Shown here: in pieces, positions 9,958 to 19,909 of the stretch
Layout of the letters: every line of letters starts with the position of its first letter
Numbering within the stretch: position 1 is the stretch's first letter
Assembly (NCBI GenBank): GCA_024695405.1
Contig: JAILIF010000040.1
Span: forward strand, 1 to 35,394
From: Bacilli bacterium
GTDB taxonomy: Bacteria; Bacillota_I; Bacilli_A; RFN20; CAG-826
DNA length: 35,394 bases
Direction of reading: 5' to 3'
The notes under the pieces: model-generated
What the model saw: only the letters and a program-made list of their open reading frames with translations
Databases searched by the model: none
Told to the model about the DNA's origin: nothing
Made by a program: the position numbers and the translations under genes

Positions 9958-10583
9958 TGGCTTTAGATTACGAACAACAATTTTACGATAAAGGCTATGA
10001 ATTTATAGCGGGCACAGATGAAGCAGGAAGAGGGTGTTTATTAGGCCCCGTTTTTGCTGCGGCAGTTATATTACCAAAAGGTTTTTCTTGTGACTTAATT
10101 AATGACTCGAAAAAGTTAACAGAAAAGCAAAGAGAAAAAGCTTTTGATATCATTACTGAAAATGCAGTTGCGTATGGGATTGCTTATGTCAATCCTGAAG
10201 AAATAGATAAAATTAGTATTCTTGAAGCCAGCAGAAAAGCAATGTGTTTGGCCTTACAACAAATTAATCATAAAATCGATTTAATTCTTACTGATTACAT
10301 GAAACTTCCTAATCAAAATTGTGAAGTTATTGATTTAGCTCATGGAGACGCTTTATCGCAAAATATAGCAGCAGCCTCAATATTAGCAAAAGTATCTAGG
10401 GACCGCGAGTGCAAAAAACTCGATAAACTATATCCGTATTATAATATCGCTAAAAATAAAGGGTACGGAACTAAAGATCATTTAGAAGCTCTTGAAAAGT
10501 ACGGCCCAATCGAAGGATTGCATAGATTTTCCTATGCTCCTGTTAAACAGTCAAGAATACAAAAAATAAAATTATTTGATTAA
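9957..10583 (+). CDS. rnhB: Ribonuclease HII
   Basis: IAGTDEAGRGCLLGPVFAAAVIL, NDSKKLTEKQRE, AAASILAKVSRD; TAATG overlap with rbgA gives start 9957. Confidence 0.95.
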   Translation: MALDYEQQFYDKGYEFIAGTDEAGRGCLLGPVFAAAVILPKGFSCDLINDSKKLTEKQREKAFDIITENAVAYGIAYVNPEEIDKISILEASRKAMCLALQQINHKIDLILTDYMKLPNQNCEVIDLAHGDALSQNIAAASILAKVSRDRECKKLDKLYPYYNIAKNKGYGTKDHLEALEKYGPIEGLHRFSYAPVKQSRIQKIKLFD

Positions 10584-10639
10584 TTTTTACAAATTTTCTA
10601 AAAAAGCCCCCTCTAAATAAGTAAGGAGGTTTTTTATTA

Positions 10640-11446
10640 ATGAATGGAAGACAAATATTAATAGCGCTATCAATAAAATTCGAAGGAGACTGGAAAAAGA
10701 TATATCAGGCAGTGAATGAAAAAGATTTAGATAATTTAGATGAATATATAGAAATGTTTAATCATTCAAAATGCAATGCGGTCACAATGCTAGATAAAGA
10801 ATATCCACAAATATTAAAAGAAATTTATAATCCGCCTTTTGTTTTATTTTACTATGGAGATATAACTCTTGCTTATAATCCTAATAAGTGCATTTCTATT
10901 ATCGGTAGTAGACTTCCATCTAATTATGGAACTAAGATGGTGAATGTTTTAGCTAAGGATTTATCAAAACATTACATAATTGTTTCTGGTCTTGCTAGAG
11001 GAATTGATGGGCTTAGTCATAGAAGTGCGATAGAAGCTGGCAACAAAACAATTGCGATTATTGGCAGTGGAATAGATAATTGCTATCCACCAGATAATTT
11101 AGATTTATATTACGAAATGAAAAAGAATCATTTAGTGTTAAGTGAATATTTTGGGAAAGTCACTCCAGATAAAGATCATTTTCCTTTGAGAAATAGAATT
11201 ATTGCTGGCTTATCTAAGGCTACGTTAATTATAGAGGCACATACTCATAGTGGAACAAGTATAACAGCTTCGTTTGCATTGTCGTTTAGTAGAATAGTTT
11301 TGGCGGTACCTGGAAGAGCTGATAGCGACTCTGCTTGCAATAGATTGATTAAAGAAGGCGCAGTCTTAGTTGAGAACGCTAATGATGTCATTGAAGAATT
11401 AGAGGATACCCCATTTGTCGGAAAAGAAATTCAACAAAATTCTTAA
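10640..11446 (+). CDS. dprA: DNA processing protein DprA
   Basis: Rossmann core IIGSRLPSNYG, VSGLARGIDGLSHRSAIEAGNKTIAIIGSGID, EAHTHSGTSITASFAL. Confidence 0.93.
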   Translation: MNGRQILIALSIKFEGDWKKIYQAVNEKDLDNLDEYIEMFNHSKCNAVTMLDKEYPQILKEIYNPPFVLFYYGDITLAYNPNKCISIIGSRLPSNYGTKMVNVLAKDLSKHYIIVSGLARGIDGLSHRSAIEAGNKTIAIIGSGIDNCYPPDNLDLYYEMKKNHLVLSEYFGKVTPDKDHFPLRNRIIAGLSKATLIIEAHTHSGTSITASFALSFSRIVLAVPGRADSDSACNRLIKEGAVLVENANDVIEELEDTPFVGKEIQQNS

Positions 11447-11534
11447 ATAAATATTTCTTTTATTTAATATAGATATAAGGAAAAATTCCCTTTGACTTTT
11501 CTTATTACTAGGCTTAGACTTTAAACCCGGAATT

Positions 11535-13631
11535 ATGAAGTTAGTAATCGTTGAATCACCTGCAAAATGTAAAACAATCGAGAAATACCTCGGTAATGAA
11601 TATACAGTTGTTGCCTCTTTAGGGCATATACGTGACCTTGCTACAACAGGCAAAGGTGGTTTAGGCGTAGACGTAGATAATGGCTTTGCTCCATCATATA
11701 TTATTAATAAGGATAAAAGAAAAGTTGTTAGCGATTTAATTAAACAAAAGAATAAATCTAGTGAAGTTATTCTTGCAACCGACCCTGATAGAGAAGGAGA
11801 AGCTATCGCATGGCATTTAGCTCAAGTTTTGAACTTGGACATTGCTTCTACTAAACGTCTTGAATTCCATGAAATTACTAGAGATTCAATCTCAGAAGCA
11901 ATGGCTAATCCTAGAACTATCGACACTAACTTAGTTTCTTCTCAAGAAACAAGAAGAATTTTAGATAGAATTATTGGCTTTAAGTTATCTAATCTTTTGT
12001 TCAAAAAGATTCATTCTAGAAGCGCTGGCCGTGTACAAAGCGCTACTTTAAAACTTATCTATGATCACGAACAAGAAATCAAAAAATTTGTTAGTGAAGA
12101 ATATTGGAAAATTAAAGTTATTGCAAAGATTTTAGGCAATGATTTTAATGTCAAAACCTTGGATAAAAATAATAAAGAATTAGATATTCATAACAAACAA
12201 GAATGTGATGAAATATTAAATAACATTGGAAAAGTTATTGAAGTTGTATCTTTAGATACAAGCAATAGAATAAAAGATAGTAAAGAACCATTTACAACTT
12301 CAACAATGCAGCAAGAAGCATTCTCAAAACTAAAATTTAAAACCAAGAAAACTCAATCTGTTGCGCAATCTTTATATGAAGGTGTTGTTGTTAATGGTGA
12401 GCAAGTTGGTTTGATTACTTATATGAGAACTGACTCTCCTAGATTAGCTCCATCATTTGTTGAAAGAGCAAGTGCTTTTATTACTGAAAAATATGGCGCT
12501 GAATATTTAGGACATATTAAAAAAGGTAAGAAATCTGTTTTAAGTCAAGACGCTCACGAAGGTATTAGACCTACAAGCTGTCATAGAACTCCAGAGAGTA
12601 TTAGACAATTCTTAACTCCTGATCAATATAATCTTTATAGACTAATCTATAATAGAGCGCTTGGTTCCTTAATGGCACCTAAAGTAGAAAAGGTATTATC
12701 CATAAAATTTACTGATAATAGTTTTAATTACGGCATTGAACTTGCACATACATCATTCCGTGGATTTGACATCATTTATAGAGATGATGAAGCAGAAGAT
12801 TATAAAGGCGATTTCCCAGAGATTAATGTTGGTGATAAATTCGAAATTATTTCAAAAGAAGGTGAACAAAAATTCACTGAAGCTCCTGCGCATTATTCCG
12901 AAGCTAAAATTGTTAAGCTTATGGAAGAGGTTGGTATTGGTAGACCAAGTACATACGCTACAACAATTGATACTTTAAGAGAAAGAAAATACGTTAATAA
13001 CACTGGTGGTATTTTGACTTTGACTGAACAAGGTGAAAAGACTGCTCATGTATTAGAGAAATATTTCCCTGCTATTGTTAATGTTAAATATACCGCTAAC
13101 ATGGAAACTAAACTCGATAACGTACAAGACGGTAGTGAATCAAGACTTAAGATGTTATCTGATTTCTATGTACCTTTTGTAAAGCAAGTAGAAGAAGCAA
13201 ACGAAATTATGTATAAAGATGCTCCTGAAGAAACAGGAGAATTATGCCCTAAGTGTGGTGCTCCATTGATCTATAAAGATAGTAAAAATGGTAGATTTAT
13301 TGGATGTAGCAACTATCCTAAATGTAAATACGTTAAAAAAGAGAAAAAAGAACCAGTTATGACAGATGAAATCTGTCCAATCTGTGGAAAGCATTTAGTT
13401 GAAAGACAAGATAGAAGAGGTAAAACATTCTTAGCTTGTAGTGGCTTCCCAGCTTGTAAATATATCAAACCAGAAGTTGCAAAGACTGAAGATCAAAAAA
13501 GTGATAAATTATGTCCTAAGTGTGGTGCCCCATTGCTTAAGAAAAAAGGCAAGTATGGCTACTTCTATGGATGTAGTAATTATCCAAAATGTAACTACAT
13601 GGAAAGAATTTCTAAAAGAAAGCACAACTAA
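11535..13631 (+). CDS. topA: DNA topoisomerase I
   Basis: MKLVIVESPAKCKTIEKYLG, DPDREGEAIAWH, LITYMRTDSPR; three C-terminal CPxCG zinc fingers. Confidence 0.97.
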   Translation: MKLVIVESPAKCKTIEKYLGNEYTVVASLGHIRDLATTGKGGLGVDVDNGFAPSYIINKDKRKVVSDLIKQKNKSSEVILATDPDREGEAIAWHLAQVLNLDIASTKRLEFHEITRDSISEAMANPRTIDTNLVSSQETRRILDRIIGFKLSNLLFKKIHSRSAGRVQSATLKLIYDHEQEIKKFVSEEYWKIKVIAKILGNDFNVKTLDKNNKELDIHNKQECDEILNNIGKVIEVVSLDTSNRIKDSKEPFTTSTMQQEAFSKLKFKTKKTQSVAQSLYEGVVVNGEQVGLITYMRTDSPRLAPSFVERASAFITEKYGAEYLGHIKKGKKSVLSQDAHEGIRPTSCHRTPESIRQFLTPDQYNLYRLIYNRALGSLMAPKVEKVLSIKFTDNSFNYGIELAHTSFRGFDIIYRDDEAEDYKGDFPEINVGDKFEIISKEGEQKFTEAPAHYSEAKIVKLMEEVGIGRPSTYATTIDTLRERKYVNNTGGILTLTEQGEKTAHVLEKYFPAIVNVKYTANMETKLDNVQDGSESRLKMLSDFYVPFVKQVEEANEIMYKDAPEETGELCPKCGAPLIYKDSKNGRFIGCSNYPKCKYVKKEKKEPVMTDEICPICGKHLVERQDRRGKTFLACSGFPACKYIKPEVAKTEDQKSDKLCPKCGAPLLKKKGKYGYFYGCSNYPKCNYMERISKRKHN

Positions 13632-13646
13632 TATGTGCTTTTTTTG
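13618..13646 (+). terminator. Intrinsic terminator overlapping the topA stop codon
   Basis: AAAGCACA-ACTAATA-TGTGCTT followed by T7. Confidence 0.75.
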
Positions 13647-13659
13647 TTATTATTAAGCC

Positions 13660-14562
13660 ATGAATAATTATCTTTTTGAGTACTTAGAAATATTGAAAAA
13701 TGAAAAGCGTTATTCTTTAAAAACCATTGATTCTTATAGAAGAGATATAGAAAAATTCATGTTATTTATGGATAAAGAAGGGTGCTCTTTTAAAGAAGTC
13801 GATATCATAATTATTCGTAATTTTTTAAGTGAAGAATTGAATAATGGAATCACTAAAAGATCGTGCAAAAGAAGACTTTCGGCATGCAAAGGATTCTTTA
13901 AATTTTTGTTCAAAAGAGGTGTGGCTGAGAAAAATGATTTTGTAATTCTAAACCCGTTAAAATTAGAAAAAAAGTTTCCACATGCTCTTTATAAAGAGCA
14001 AATAGAGAAAATATTTAATGAGAATAAAAATAGAACCGATGAAATGATGCCTAGAGATCAAGCAATTATTGAGACTTTGTATTTTACTGGTATAAGAGCA
14101 TCAGAATTAGTTAATTTAAAGTTAGAAGATATCTTCTTGAAAGATAGACTTTTAAGAGTAATTGGTAAGGGTAATAAGGAAAGAGTAGTTCCTTTTACTG
14201 AACAATGTAGAGACACAATAACCGAATATGTTTTTAAATTTAGAGAAAAACTATTGAGTAGAGCAAAAATACCTAGCGATTATTTGTTTTTAAATAAGAA
14301 TGGTGGTCAATTGACAACCCGCGGTCTCGAACTTATTTTGAGCGAGCTTGAAAAGAAATTAGGCTTGAATTTTGGCTTGCACCCTCATATTTTTAGGCAT
14401 TCTTTCGCTACGCACTTACTTGAAGCAGGTATGGATTTACGTTTGATACAAGAATTATTAGGCCATGATAGCATCAACGCAACACAGGTTTATACGCATG
14501 TTTCTGATAAATCTATGCAAGAGATTTATATAAAATCTCATCCAAGAGCGAAAAAAAGTTAA
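13660..14562 (+). CDS. xerC: Tyrosine recombinase XerC/XerD type
   Basis: ETLYFTGIRASELVNL, HPHIFRHSFATHLLEAGMDLRLIQELLGHDSINATQVYTHVS; location after topA is typical for Firmicutes XerC. Confidence 0.85.
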   Translation: MNNYLFEYLEILKNEKRYSLKTIDSYRRDIEKFMLFMDKEGCSFKEVDIIIIRNFLSEELNNGITKRSCKRRLSACKGFFKFLFKRGVAEKNDFVILNPLKLEKKFPHALYKEQIEKIFNENKNRTDEMMPRDQAIIETLYFTGIRASELVNLKLEDIFLKDRLLRVIGKGNKERVVPFTEQCRDTITEYVFKFREKLLSRAKIPSDYLFLNKNGGQLTTRGLELILSELEKKLGLNFGLHPHIFRHSFATHLLEAGMDLRLIQELLGHDSINATQVYTHVSDKSMQEIYIKSHPRAKKS

Positions 14563-14569
14563 ATAACTA

Positions 14570-14598
14570 TTGTTAGTTATTATATAGTTTGATAAAAT
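14570..14598 (+). promoter_or_regulatory. Promoter for rpsB-tsf
   Basis: TTGTTA - 17 bp - TAAAAT. Confidence 0.6.
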
Positions 14599-14603
14599 CA
14601 TAC

Positions 14604-14722
14604 ACGCTGTGAAAATATCACAGACTACACACGCTGCGGATTGAACTGCCGTTGTGCTCCTAAAGATTGGAGTGGTCGAGTTCTTAGAAACAGCGGAGGC
14701 TGAACAAAAGGAGGTCTTCACA
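14604..14722 (+). promoter_or_regulatory. Structured 5' leader of rpsB (candidate r-protein autoregulatory leader)
   Basis: Hairpins CTGTGA-AAATA-TCACAG (14607-14623), CACA..CGG/CCG..TGTG (14628-14656), CTCC/GGAG (14657-14672), no T tract. Confidence 0.45.
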
Positions 14723-15805
14723 ATGGTTGAAGAAGAAAAGAAAGTAGCAGAAGCAGCAACAGCTGTTGATGCAAAAGATGCAGCAACTATGGCTGCAGTT
14801 ATGCATGACGAAAATGCTCCAGTTATCACAATGAAGAAATTGTTAGAAGCTGGTTCACACTTTGGTCATCAAACACGTAGATGGAACCCAAAGATGAAAA
14901 AGTACATCTACTGTGCAAGAAATGGTGTTTATATCATTGACTTAGCACAAACAGTTGCTTTCGTAAATGATGCTTACAAAGCAATGAAAGCTATCGTTGA
15001 TAACGGTGGTAAAGTATTATTCGTTGGTACAAAACAACAAATCGCTGAAGTTGTTACTCAAGAAGCATTAAGAAGTGGTAGCTTCTACATCACTAACAGA
15101 TGGTTAGGTGGTACATTAACAAACTTCAAAACAATCCAAGGTAGAATTAGATACCTCAAAGATTTAGAGAGAAGAGAAGAAGAAGGCGAATTCGAATTAT
15201 TACCAAAAGTCGAAGCTGCTCAACTCCGTAAAGAAAAAGAAAAATTATCAAAGAACTTAGAAGGTATTAAGGAAATGAGAAAAATTCCTAATGCACTCTT
15301 CGTTGTTGATCCAAATGCAGAACACAATGCTGTTGCTGAAGCAAAGAGATTAGGAATCCCAGTCTTCGGTATCGTTGATACAAACAGCAATCCTGATTTA
15401 TGTGACTATGTCATCCCAGCAAACGATGATGCAGTCAGAAGTGTTTCCTTAATTTTAGCTGTCATCGCTGACGCTATCGTTGAATCTAAGGGTGGTGCAC
15501 CAGTAGTTGCTTACACTAAAGATGAAGGCGATGAAGTTACTATGAAGGAAGTCATTAAACAAACTGAAAAAGAAAACGCTGAAAAATTAGCAAAGATTCG
15601 TGCAGAAAGAGCTGCTCGTCAAGAAGCTTTTGAAAAAGAACAAGCTGAAAGAGCTGCAAAAAGAGCTGCAATGTTAGCTGCTGATGGTAACGGCGACAAG
15701 AAACCTGCTAAAGCACCTGCAAAGAAACCAGCTGCTAAAAAAGAAGTTGCTCCTAAAGCAGAAGAAGCTAAAGCAGAACCAGCAAAAGAAGGAGAATCCA
15801 AATAA
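14723..15805 (+). CDS. rpsB: 30S ribosomal protein S2 with N- and C-terminal extensions
   Basis: [27 protein letters not shown]...; SD AAGGAGG before ATG 14723; Ala/Lys/Glu/Pro-rich tail. Confidence 0.96.
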   Translation: MVEEEKKVAEAATAVDAKDAATMAAVMHDENAPVITMKKLLEAGSHFGHQTRRWNPKMKKYIYCARNGVYIIDLAQTVAFVNDAYKAMKAIVDNGGKVLFVGTKQQIAEVVTQEALRSGSFYITNRWLGGTLTNFKTIQGRIRYLKDLERREEEGEFELLPKVEAAQLRKEKEKLSKNLEGIKEMRKIPNALFVVDPNAEHNAVAEAKRLGIPVFGIVDTNSNPDLCDYVIPANDDAVRSVSLILAVIADAIVESKGGAPVVAYTKDEGDEVTMKEVIKQTEKENAEKLAKIRAERAARQEAFEKEQAERAAKRAAMLAADGNGDKKPAKAPAKKPAAKKEVAPKAEEAKAEPAKEGESK

Positions 15806-16677
15806 TGGCTGATAGTTTAATTGACTTAATTAAAGTATTAAGAGATAGAACTGGTGCAGGCTTAATGGACTGCAAAGGCGCTTTATTAGCAAACGATTGC
15901 GATTTAGATAAAGCGGGTGACTACCTCCGTGAAAAGGGCTTAGCAAAAGCTGCTAAAAAAGCAGATAGAATTGCTGCTGAAGGTTTAGTAGTTGTTAAAA
16001 CTTGTGAAGGCTGTGGCAAAACAGTTATCGTTGAAGTTAACTGTGAAACAGACTTCGTTTCTAAAGGTGATGCTTTCAAAGAATTAGTTGAAAACGTTGC
16101 TTCAGTTATTTTAAAGAACAAACCAGCTGACGTTGCTGCTGCAAAAGAATTAACAAAAGATTTATTCACAGACGCAACTGTTAAGATGGGTGAAAAATTC
16201 GATTTACGTAGATTCCAAATCATCGAAAAAGGTGACAACGCTGTTTATACATACATTCACATGGGTGGCAAAATCGGTGTTGTTGCAGTTTTAGATAAGG
16301 AAGATGCTGAAACTGGTAAAGGTTTAGCAATGCACATTGCTGCTAATAACCCAACATATGCTTCAAAAGCTGACATCGGTGAAGATGCAATTGCACACGA
16401 AACTGAAATTCAAACAAGAGCTGCTAAAGAAGATCCAAAATTTGCTGGTAAGCCAGAAGCTATGATTCAAAAAATCATCGGCGGTAAAGTTGATAAATAC
16501 TTCTCCGAAATGGTTCTCACTGAACAAGCTTACTTATTAGATGATTCTAAGAAAGTCGGCGCTGTCTTAGCAGAAAAGAAATTAAATGTTGTCAAATACG
16601 TTCGTTACCAAGTTGGTGAAGGTATTGAAAAACGTCAAGATGATTTCGCTAGCGAAGTCATGGCACAAGCTAAGTAA
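15805..16677 (+). CDS. tsf: Elongation factor Ts
   Basis: LIKVLRDRTGAGLMDCKGALLANDCDLDKA, VEVNCETDFVSK, HIAANNP. Confidence 0.97.
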   Translation: MADSLIDLIKVLRDRTGAGLMDCKGALLANDCDLDKAGDYLREKGLAKAAKKADRIAAEGLVVVKTCEGCGKTVIVEVNCETDFVSKGDAFKELVENVASVILKNKPADVAAAKELTKDLFTDATVKMGEKFDLRRFQIIEKGDNAVYTYIHMGGKIGVVAVLDKEDAETGKGLAMHIAANNPTYASKADIGEDAIAHETEIQTRAAKEDPKFAGKPEAMIQKIIGGKVDKYFSEMVLTEQAYLLDDSKKVGAVLAEKKLNVVKYVRYQVGEGIEKRQDDFASEVMAQAK

Positions 16678-16690
16678 TTTTTGAAATTCA

Positions 16691-16719
16691 AAAGGGACAT
16701 CTTTGATGTTCCTTTTTTT
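16691..16719 (+). terminator. Intrinsic terminator after tsf
   Basis: AAGGGACATC-TTT-GATGTTCCTT followed by T run. Confidence 0.75.
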
Positions 16720-16731
16720 AAGAGGTAAATT

Positions 16732-17448
16732 ATGTACAAAAGAGTATTATTAAAGTTCTCAGGAGAAGCGTTAAAGGGCAACTCAAATGCTATAGTAGAT
16801 TCTAATATGATGAAGGGTCTTGCTAGTATGATTGCTCAAATGAAAAATGAAGGAACACAAGTATGTATCGTTATTGGTGCAGGCAACATCTGGAGAGGAA
16901 AAATTGCATCTGATAATGGCTTAGATAGAGTTCCTGCAGATTATATGGGAATGCTTGGAACTGTTATTAATGCAGTAACAATGTCTTCTGTATTGAAAAA
17001 TATTAATGTTCCTTCATTGGTAACATCTGCTGTTCCTGCAATTGAAGGAGTTACAGTTACTTATTCACCTGAAGTTGCTGATAAAGCAATGAACGAAGGA
17101 AAAGTAGTTTTTTTAGCTGGTGGTACAGGTAAACCATACTTTACAACAGATACTGCAGCAACAATGAGAGCAATCGAACTTAATTGTGATGCTATCTTGA
17201 TTGGCAAGAATGGTGTAGATGGAATTTATGATGATAATCCAGCTACAAATCCTAATGCAAAATTTATCTCTGAAATAACTTTTAATGAAATTATAAAAAG
17301 AAATCTTCAAGTTATGGACATTTCTGCGATAGAATTAGTTAAGGATAAAGATATAGATGTTAGAGTATTTTCAATGGAAGATCCTACTAACTTTATTCGT
17401 GTCGCTAAAGGCGAGTCTTTAGGGACCACTTGTAAAAAAGGAGAATAA
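16732..17448 (+). CDS. pyrH: UMP kinase
   Basis: RVLLKFSGEALKG, VIGAGNIWRG, VFLAGGTGKPYFTTDTAA. Confidence 0.97.
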   Translation: MYKRVLLKFSGEALKGNSNAIVDSNMMKGLASMIAQMKNEGTQVCIVIGAGNIWRGKIASDNGLDRVPADYMGMLGTVINAVTMSSVLKNINVPSLVTSAVPAIEGVTVTYSPEVADKAMNEGKVVFLAGGTGKPYFTTDTAATMRAIELNCDAILIGKNGVDGIYDDNPATNPNAKFISEITFNEIIKRNLQVMDISAIELVKDKDIDVRVFSMEDPTNFIRVAKGESLGTTCKKGE

Positions 17449-17452
17449 TTCT

Positions 17453-17998
17453 ATGGATGAATTAATTATGATGGCTGAAGAACAAATGAAGAAATCAGCC
17501 GAATCTTTAAGAGGAAGTTTATCTTCTTTAAGAACTGGTAAAGCAAGCCCTGCTATGCTTAATGGAATCAATGTTGACTATTATGGTTCACCAACTCCAT
17601 TAAATCAAATTTCTTCTGTTTCTGTTCCAGAACCAAGACAATTATTAATCAAACCTTACGATAAAAATGATATTAAAAATATCTGCGCTGCTATTAACGC
17701 TAGTGATTTGGGAATTAACCCAATTAATGAAGGCACACAAGTAAGATTAATGATTCCTGCATTAACTGAAGATAGAAGAAAAGATATCGTCAAGCAAGCT
17801 CGTAAGTATGGTGAAGAATCAAAAGTTGCAGTTAGAAATGTAAGAAGAGAATATGTCGATTTAATCAAAGACGATGACGCTTACACTGAAGACATGCAAA
17901 AACGTTTACTTGATGATTTACAAAAAGTTCATGATGATGCAATCAAAGAAATTGATGCAATTATTGCAGAAAAAGAGAAAGAATTAATGTCAATTTAA
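17453..17998 (+). CDS. frr: Ribosome recycling factor
   Basis: LRTGKASPAMLNGINVDYYGSPTPLNQISSVSVPEPRQLLIKPYDK. Confidence 0.97.
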   Translation: MDELIMMAEEQMKKSAESLRGSLSSLRTGKASPAMLNGINVDYYGSPTPLNQISSVSVPEPRQLLIKPYDKNDIKNICAAINASDLGINPINEGTQVRLMIPALTEDRRKDIVKQARKYGEESKVAVRNVRREYVDLIKDDDAYTEDMQKRLLDDLQKVHDDAIKEIDAIIAEKEKELMSI

Positions 17999-18003
17999 TG
18001 AAT

Positions 18004-18028
18004 AGAGGCGCTTGCCTCTTTTCTTTTT
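18004..18028 (+). terminator. Intrinsic terminator after frr
   Basis: AGAGGC-GCTT-GCCTCT followed by T-rich tract. Confidence 0.8.
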
Positions 18029-18046
18029 GTCTATGTATAACTTGTG

Positions 18047-18075
18047 AGATGGTATTTTATTTAAAATTACCATCT
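18047..18075. promoter_or_regulatory. Near-perfect palindrome just upstream of the uppS -10 box
   Basis: AGATGGTATTTTA-TT-TAAAATTACCATCT, one-nt asymmetry. Confidence 0.6.
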
Positions 18076-18095
18076 TATTGTGTATAATGAATCAA

Positions 18096-18812
18096 ATGGA
18101 AAAAGAACTTAAACACATTGCGTTTATAATGGATGGAAATGGTCGCTGGGCTAAAAAGCGTGGCTTACCAAGACATTTAGGCCATAAAAAAGGGTGTGAA
18201 GTATGTACAGACATCTATGAAGGATGCTTAGAAAACGGCATTAAAGTAATGTCTTTATATGCTTTTTCTACTGAAAACTGGAATCGTCCAAAAGATGAAA
18301 TCGATCACTTATTCAATTATCTAGAAATCTTTTTCAAAAAAGAAATAAAGAGATTTATGAGAGATGGTAGTAGAGTAATGGTGAGCGGAGACTTATCAAG
18401 AATTCCAGAAAAAACTAGAAAAGTTATCTATGACTCAATAGAAAAAACCAAAGATAATAAAAATTTTGTTTTTAACATTTGCTTAAACTATGGTGGGAAA
18501 TCCGAAATAGTTAGAGCGGCAAAATTAATCTGTGAAGATGTTGAAAACAATGTTATTTCTATTGATGATTTAAATGAAAAAACTTTTGAAAATTACTTAT
18601 ATACAAAAGATTTACCACCAGTTGATTTATTAATTAGAACATCAGGAGAGATGAGAACTAGTAATTTCTTACTATGGCAATTAGCATATGCAGAATTTAT
18701 TTTTACTAAAACTTGTTGGCCTGATTTCAATAAAAAAGAGTTGAATGATTGTATAAAAGAGTTCAAAACTAGAGATAGAAGATACGGAGGGATAGAAGAT
18801 GGAAATAAATGA
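18096..18812 (+). CDS. uppS: Isoprenyl transferase (undecaprenyl diphosphate synthase)
   Basis: HIAFIMDGNGRWAKKRGLPRHLGHKKG, YAFSTENWNRP, DLLIRTSGEMRTSNFLLWQLAYAE; exact start uncertain (18078/18087/18096). Confidence 0.95.
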   Translation: MEKELKHIAFIMDGNGRWAKKRGLPRHLGHKKGCEVCTDIYEGCLENGIKVMSLYAFSTENWNRPKDEIDHLFNYLEIFFKKEIKRFMRDGSRVMVSGDLSRIPEKTRKVIYDSIEKTKDNKNFVFNICLNYGGKSEIVRAAKLICEDVENNVISIDDLNEKTFENYLYTKDLPPVDLLIRTSGEMRTSNFLLWQLAYAEFIFTKTCWPDFNKKELNDCIKEFKTRDRRYGGIEDGNK

Positions 18813-19908
18813 GAAAAACTTATCATTAACCAGTAATGAAGATAGTACCTCTTCTATCAGCATGACTAGCATCAAAACTGCTATGGAAACTCCTTCTCCT
18901 GAAGAAGAAGCACAAAGAAATAAAAGAAATTCAATTATGACTAGAGTCATAACTGCAATTGTTTTAATTACTTTTGCTTTGCCTGTTGTCCTATTAGGTG
19001 ACTGGTTTATATTCGTGTTTATTTGTGTCACTTTAATTGGCGCTATTTGGGAAATCATTAAATGCGGACGTATTAGATATTCTGTATTTATGTACGTTGT
19101 TACTCTTATATCTTCCATATTCCTGATGGTTATGCCTCTTATTAGAGGCTTAATGACGAAAACGGGCGGTATAAGAATATCTGAATACTTTATAGACATT
19201 AACTTTTCCCCGTTAATCGTTTTCGTTGTTATTCTTTTCTTATTCTTAGCTGTTATTGTTGATAAAAATTTTACTGTTCGTGAAGCATGCTTCATCTTCA
19301 CAATGATATTCATTATCGTTTTCGGTTTACAAAGTGCTTTATATATTAGATACATTCCAAGTAGTGTTAACCACGATATAGTTACTGTTGCATCGGATAC
19401 TACGGCGATTATAGATAATTCGGATTACTTTAATGTTGATGATAACTTCTATACTGCTTTCTTATTACTATGGGTATGTATGTCCGGTGTATTAAGTGAT
19501 ACTGGTGGATATATATTTGGTATGTTATTTGGTAAAACAAAGATGAATGAAAGAATTTCTCCTAAGAAAACTTGGGAAGGATTCTTTGGCGGAATTGTCT
19601 TCTCATTTGCTCTTTGTACTTTAGTTGGTCTAATGTTACCTGCTTTCACTCAAGGACAAGTGGTTTTATTAAGAGGCGTTCTTGACTTAGAACACTGGTA
19701 TAACATTTTAATTTTAGCGTTGATCTTACCTCCGACCTCTGTTATTGGTGATTTCGTCTTCTCTTCAATTAAACGTTTCAACGGTATCAAAGACTATGGA
19801 AATATTTTCCCAGGACATGGTGGAATTTTAGATAGAATTGACTCCTTAATCTTCTCATGTATGGCTGCTGCTACATACATTTTCATTTGGGAATTCTTTG
19901 TTTCGTAA
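18799..19908 (+). CDS. cdsA: Phosphatidate cytidylyltransferase
   Basis: Multi-TM protein; C-terminal SDTGGYIFG...KMNERISPKKTWEGFFGG and PGHGGILDRIDS. Confidence 0.93.
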   Translation: MEINEKNLSLTSNEDSTSSISMTSIKTAMETPSPEEEAQRNKRNSIMTRVITAIVLITFALPVVLLGDWFIFVFICVTLIGAIWEIIKCGRIRYSVFMYVVTLISSIFLMVMPLIRGLMTKTGGIRISEYFIDINFSPLIVFVVILFLFLAVIVDKNFTVREACFIFTMIFIIVFGLQSALYIRYIPSSVNHDIVTVASDTTAIIDNSDYFNVDDNFYTAFLLLWVCMSGVLSDTGGYIFGMLFGKTKMNERISPKKTWEGFFGGIVFSFALCTLVGLMLPAFTQGQVVLLRGVLDLEHWYNILILALILPPTSVIGDFVFSSIKRFNGIKDYGNIFPGHGGILDRIDSLIFSCMAAATYIFIWEFFVS

Positions 19909-19909
19909 T

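Noticed and set aside
13660-14562. Xer-type recombinase as the dedicated integrase of the tRNA-Pro cassettes
   Set aside because: It lies about 12 kb away within the conserved rnhB-dprA-topA-xerC order, so it is most simply the chromosomal Xer recombinase. Trans action on the cassettes cannot be excluded but is unsupported.
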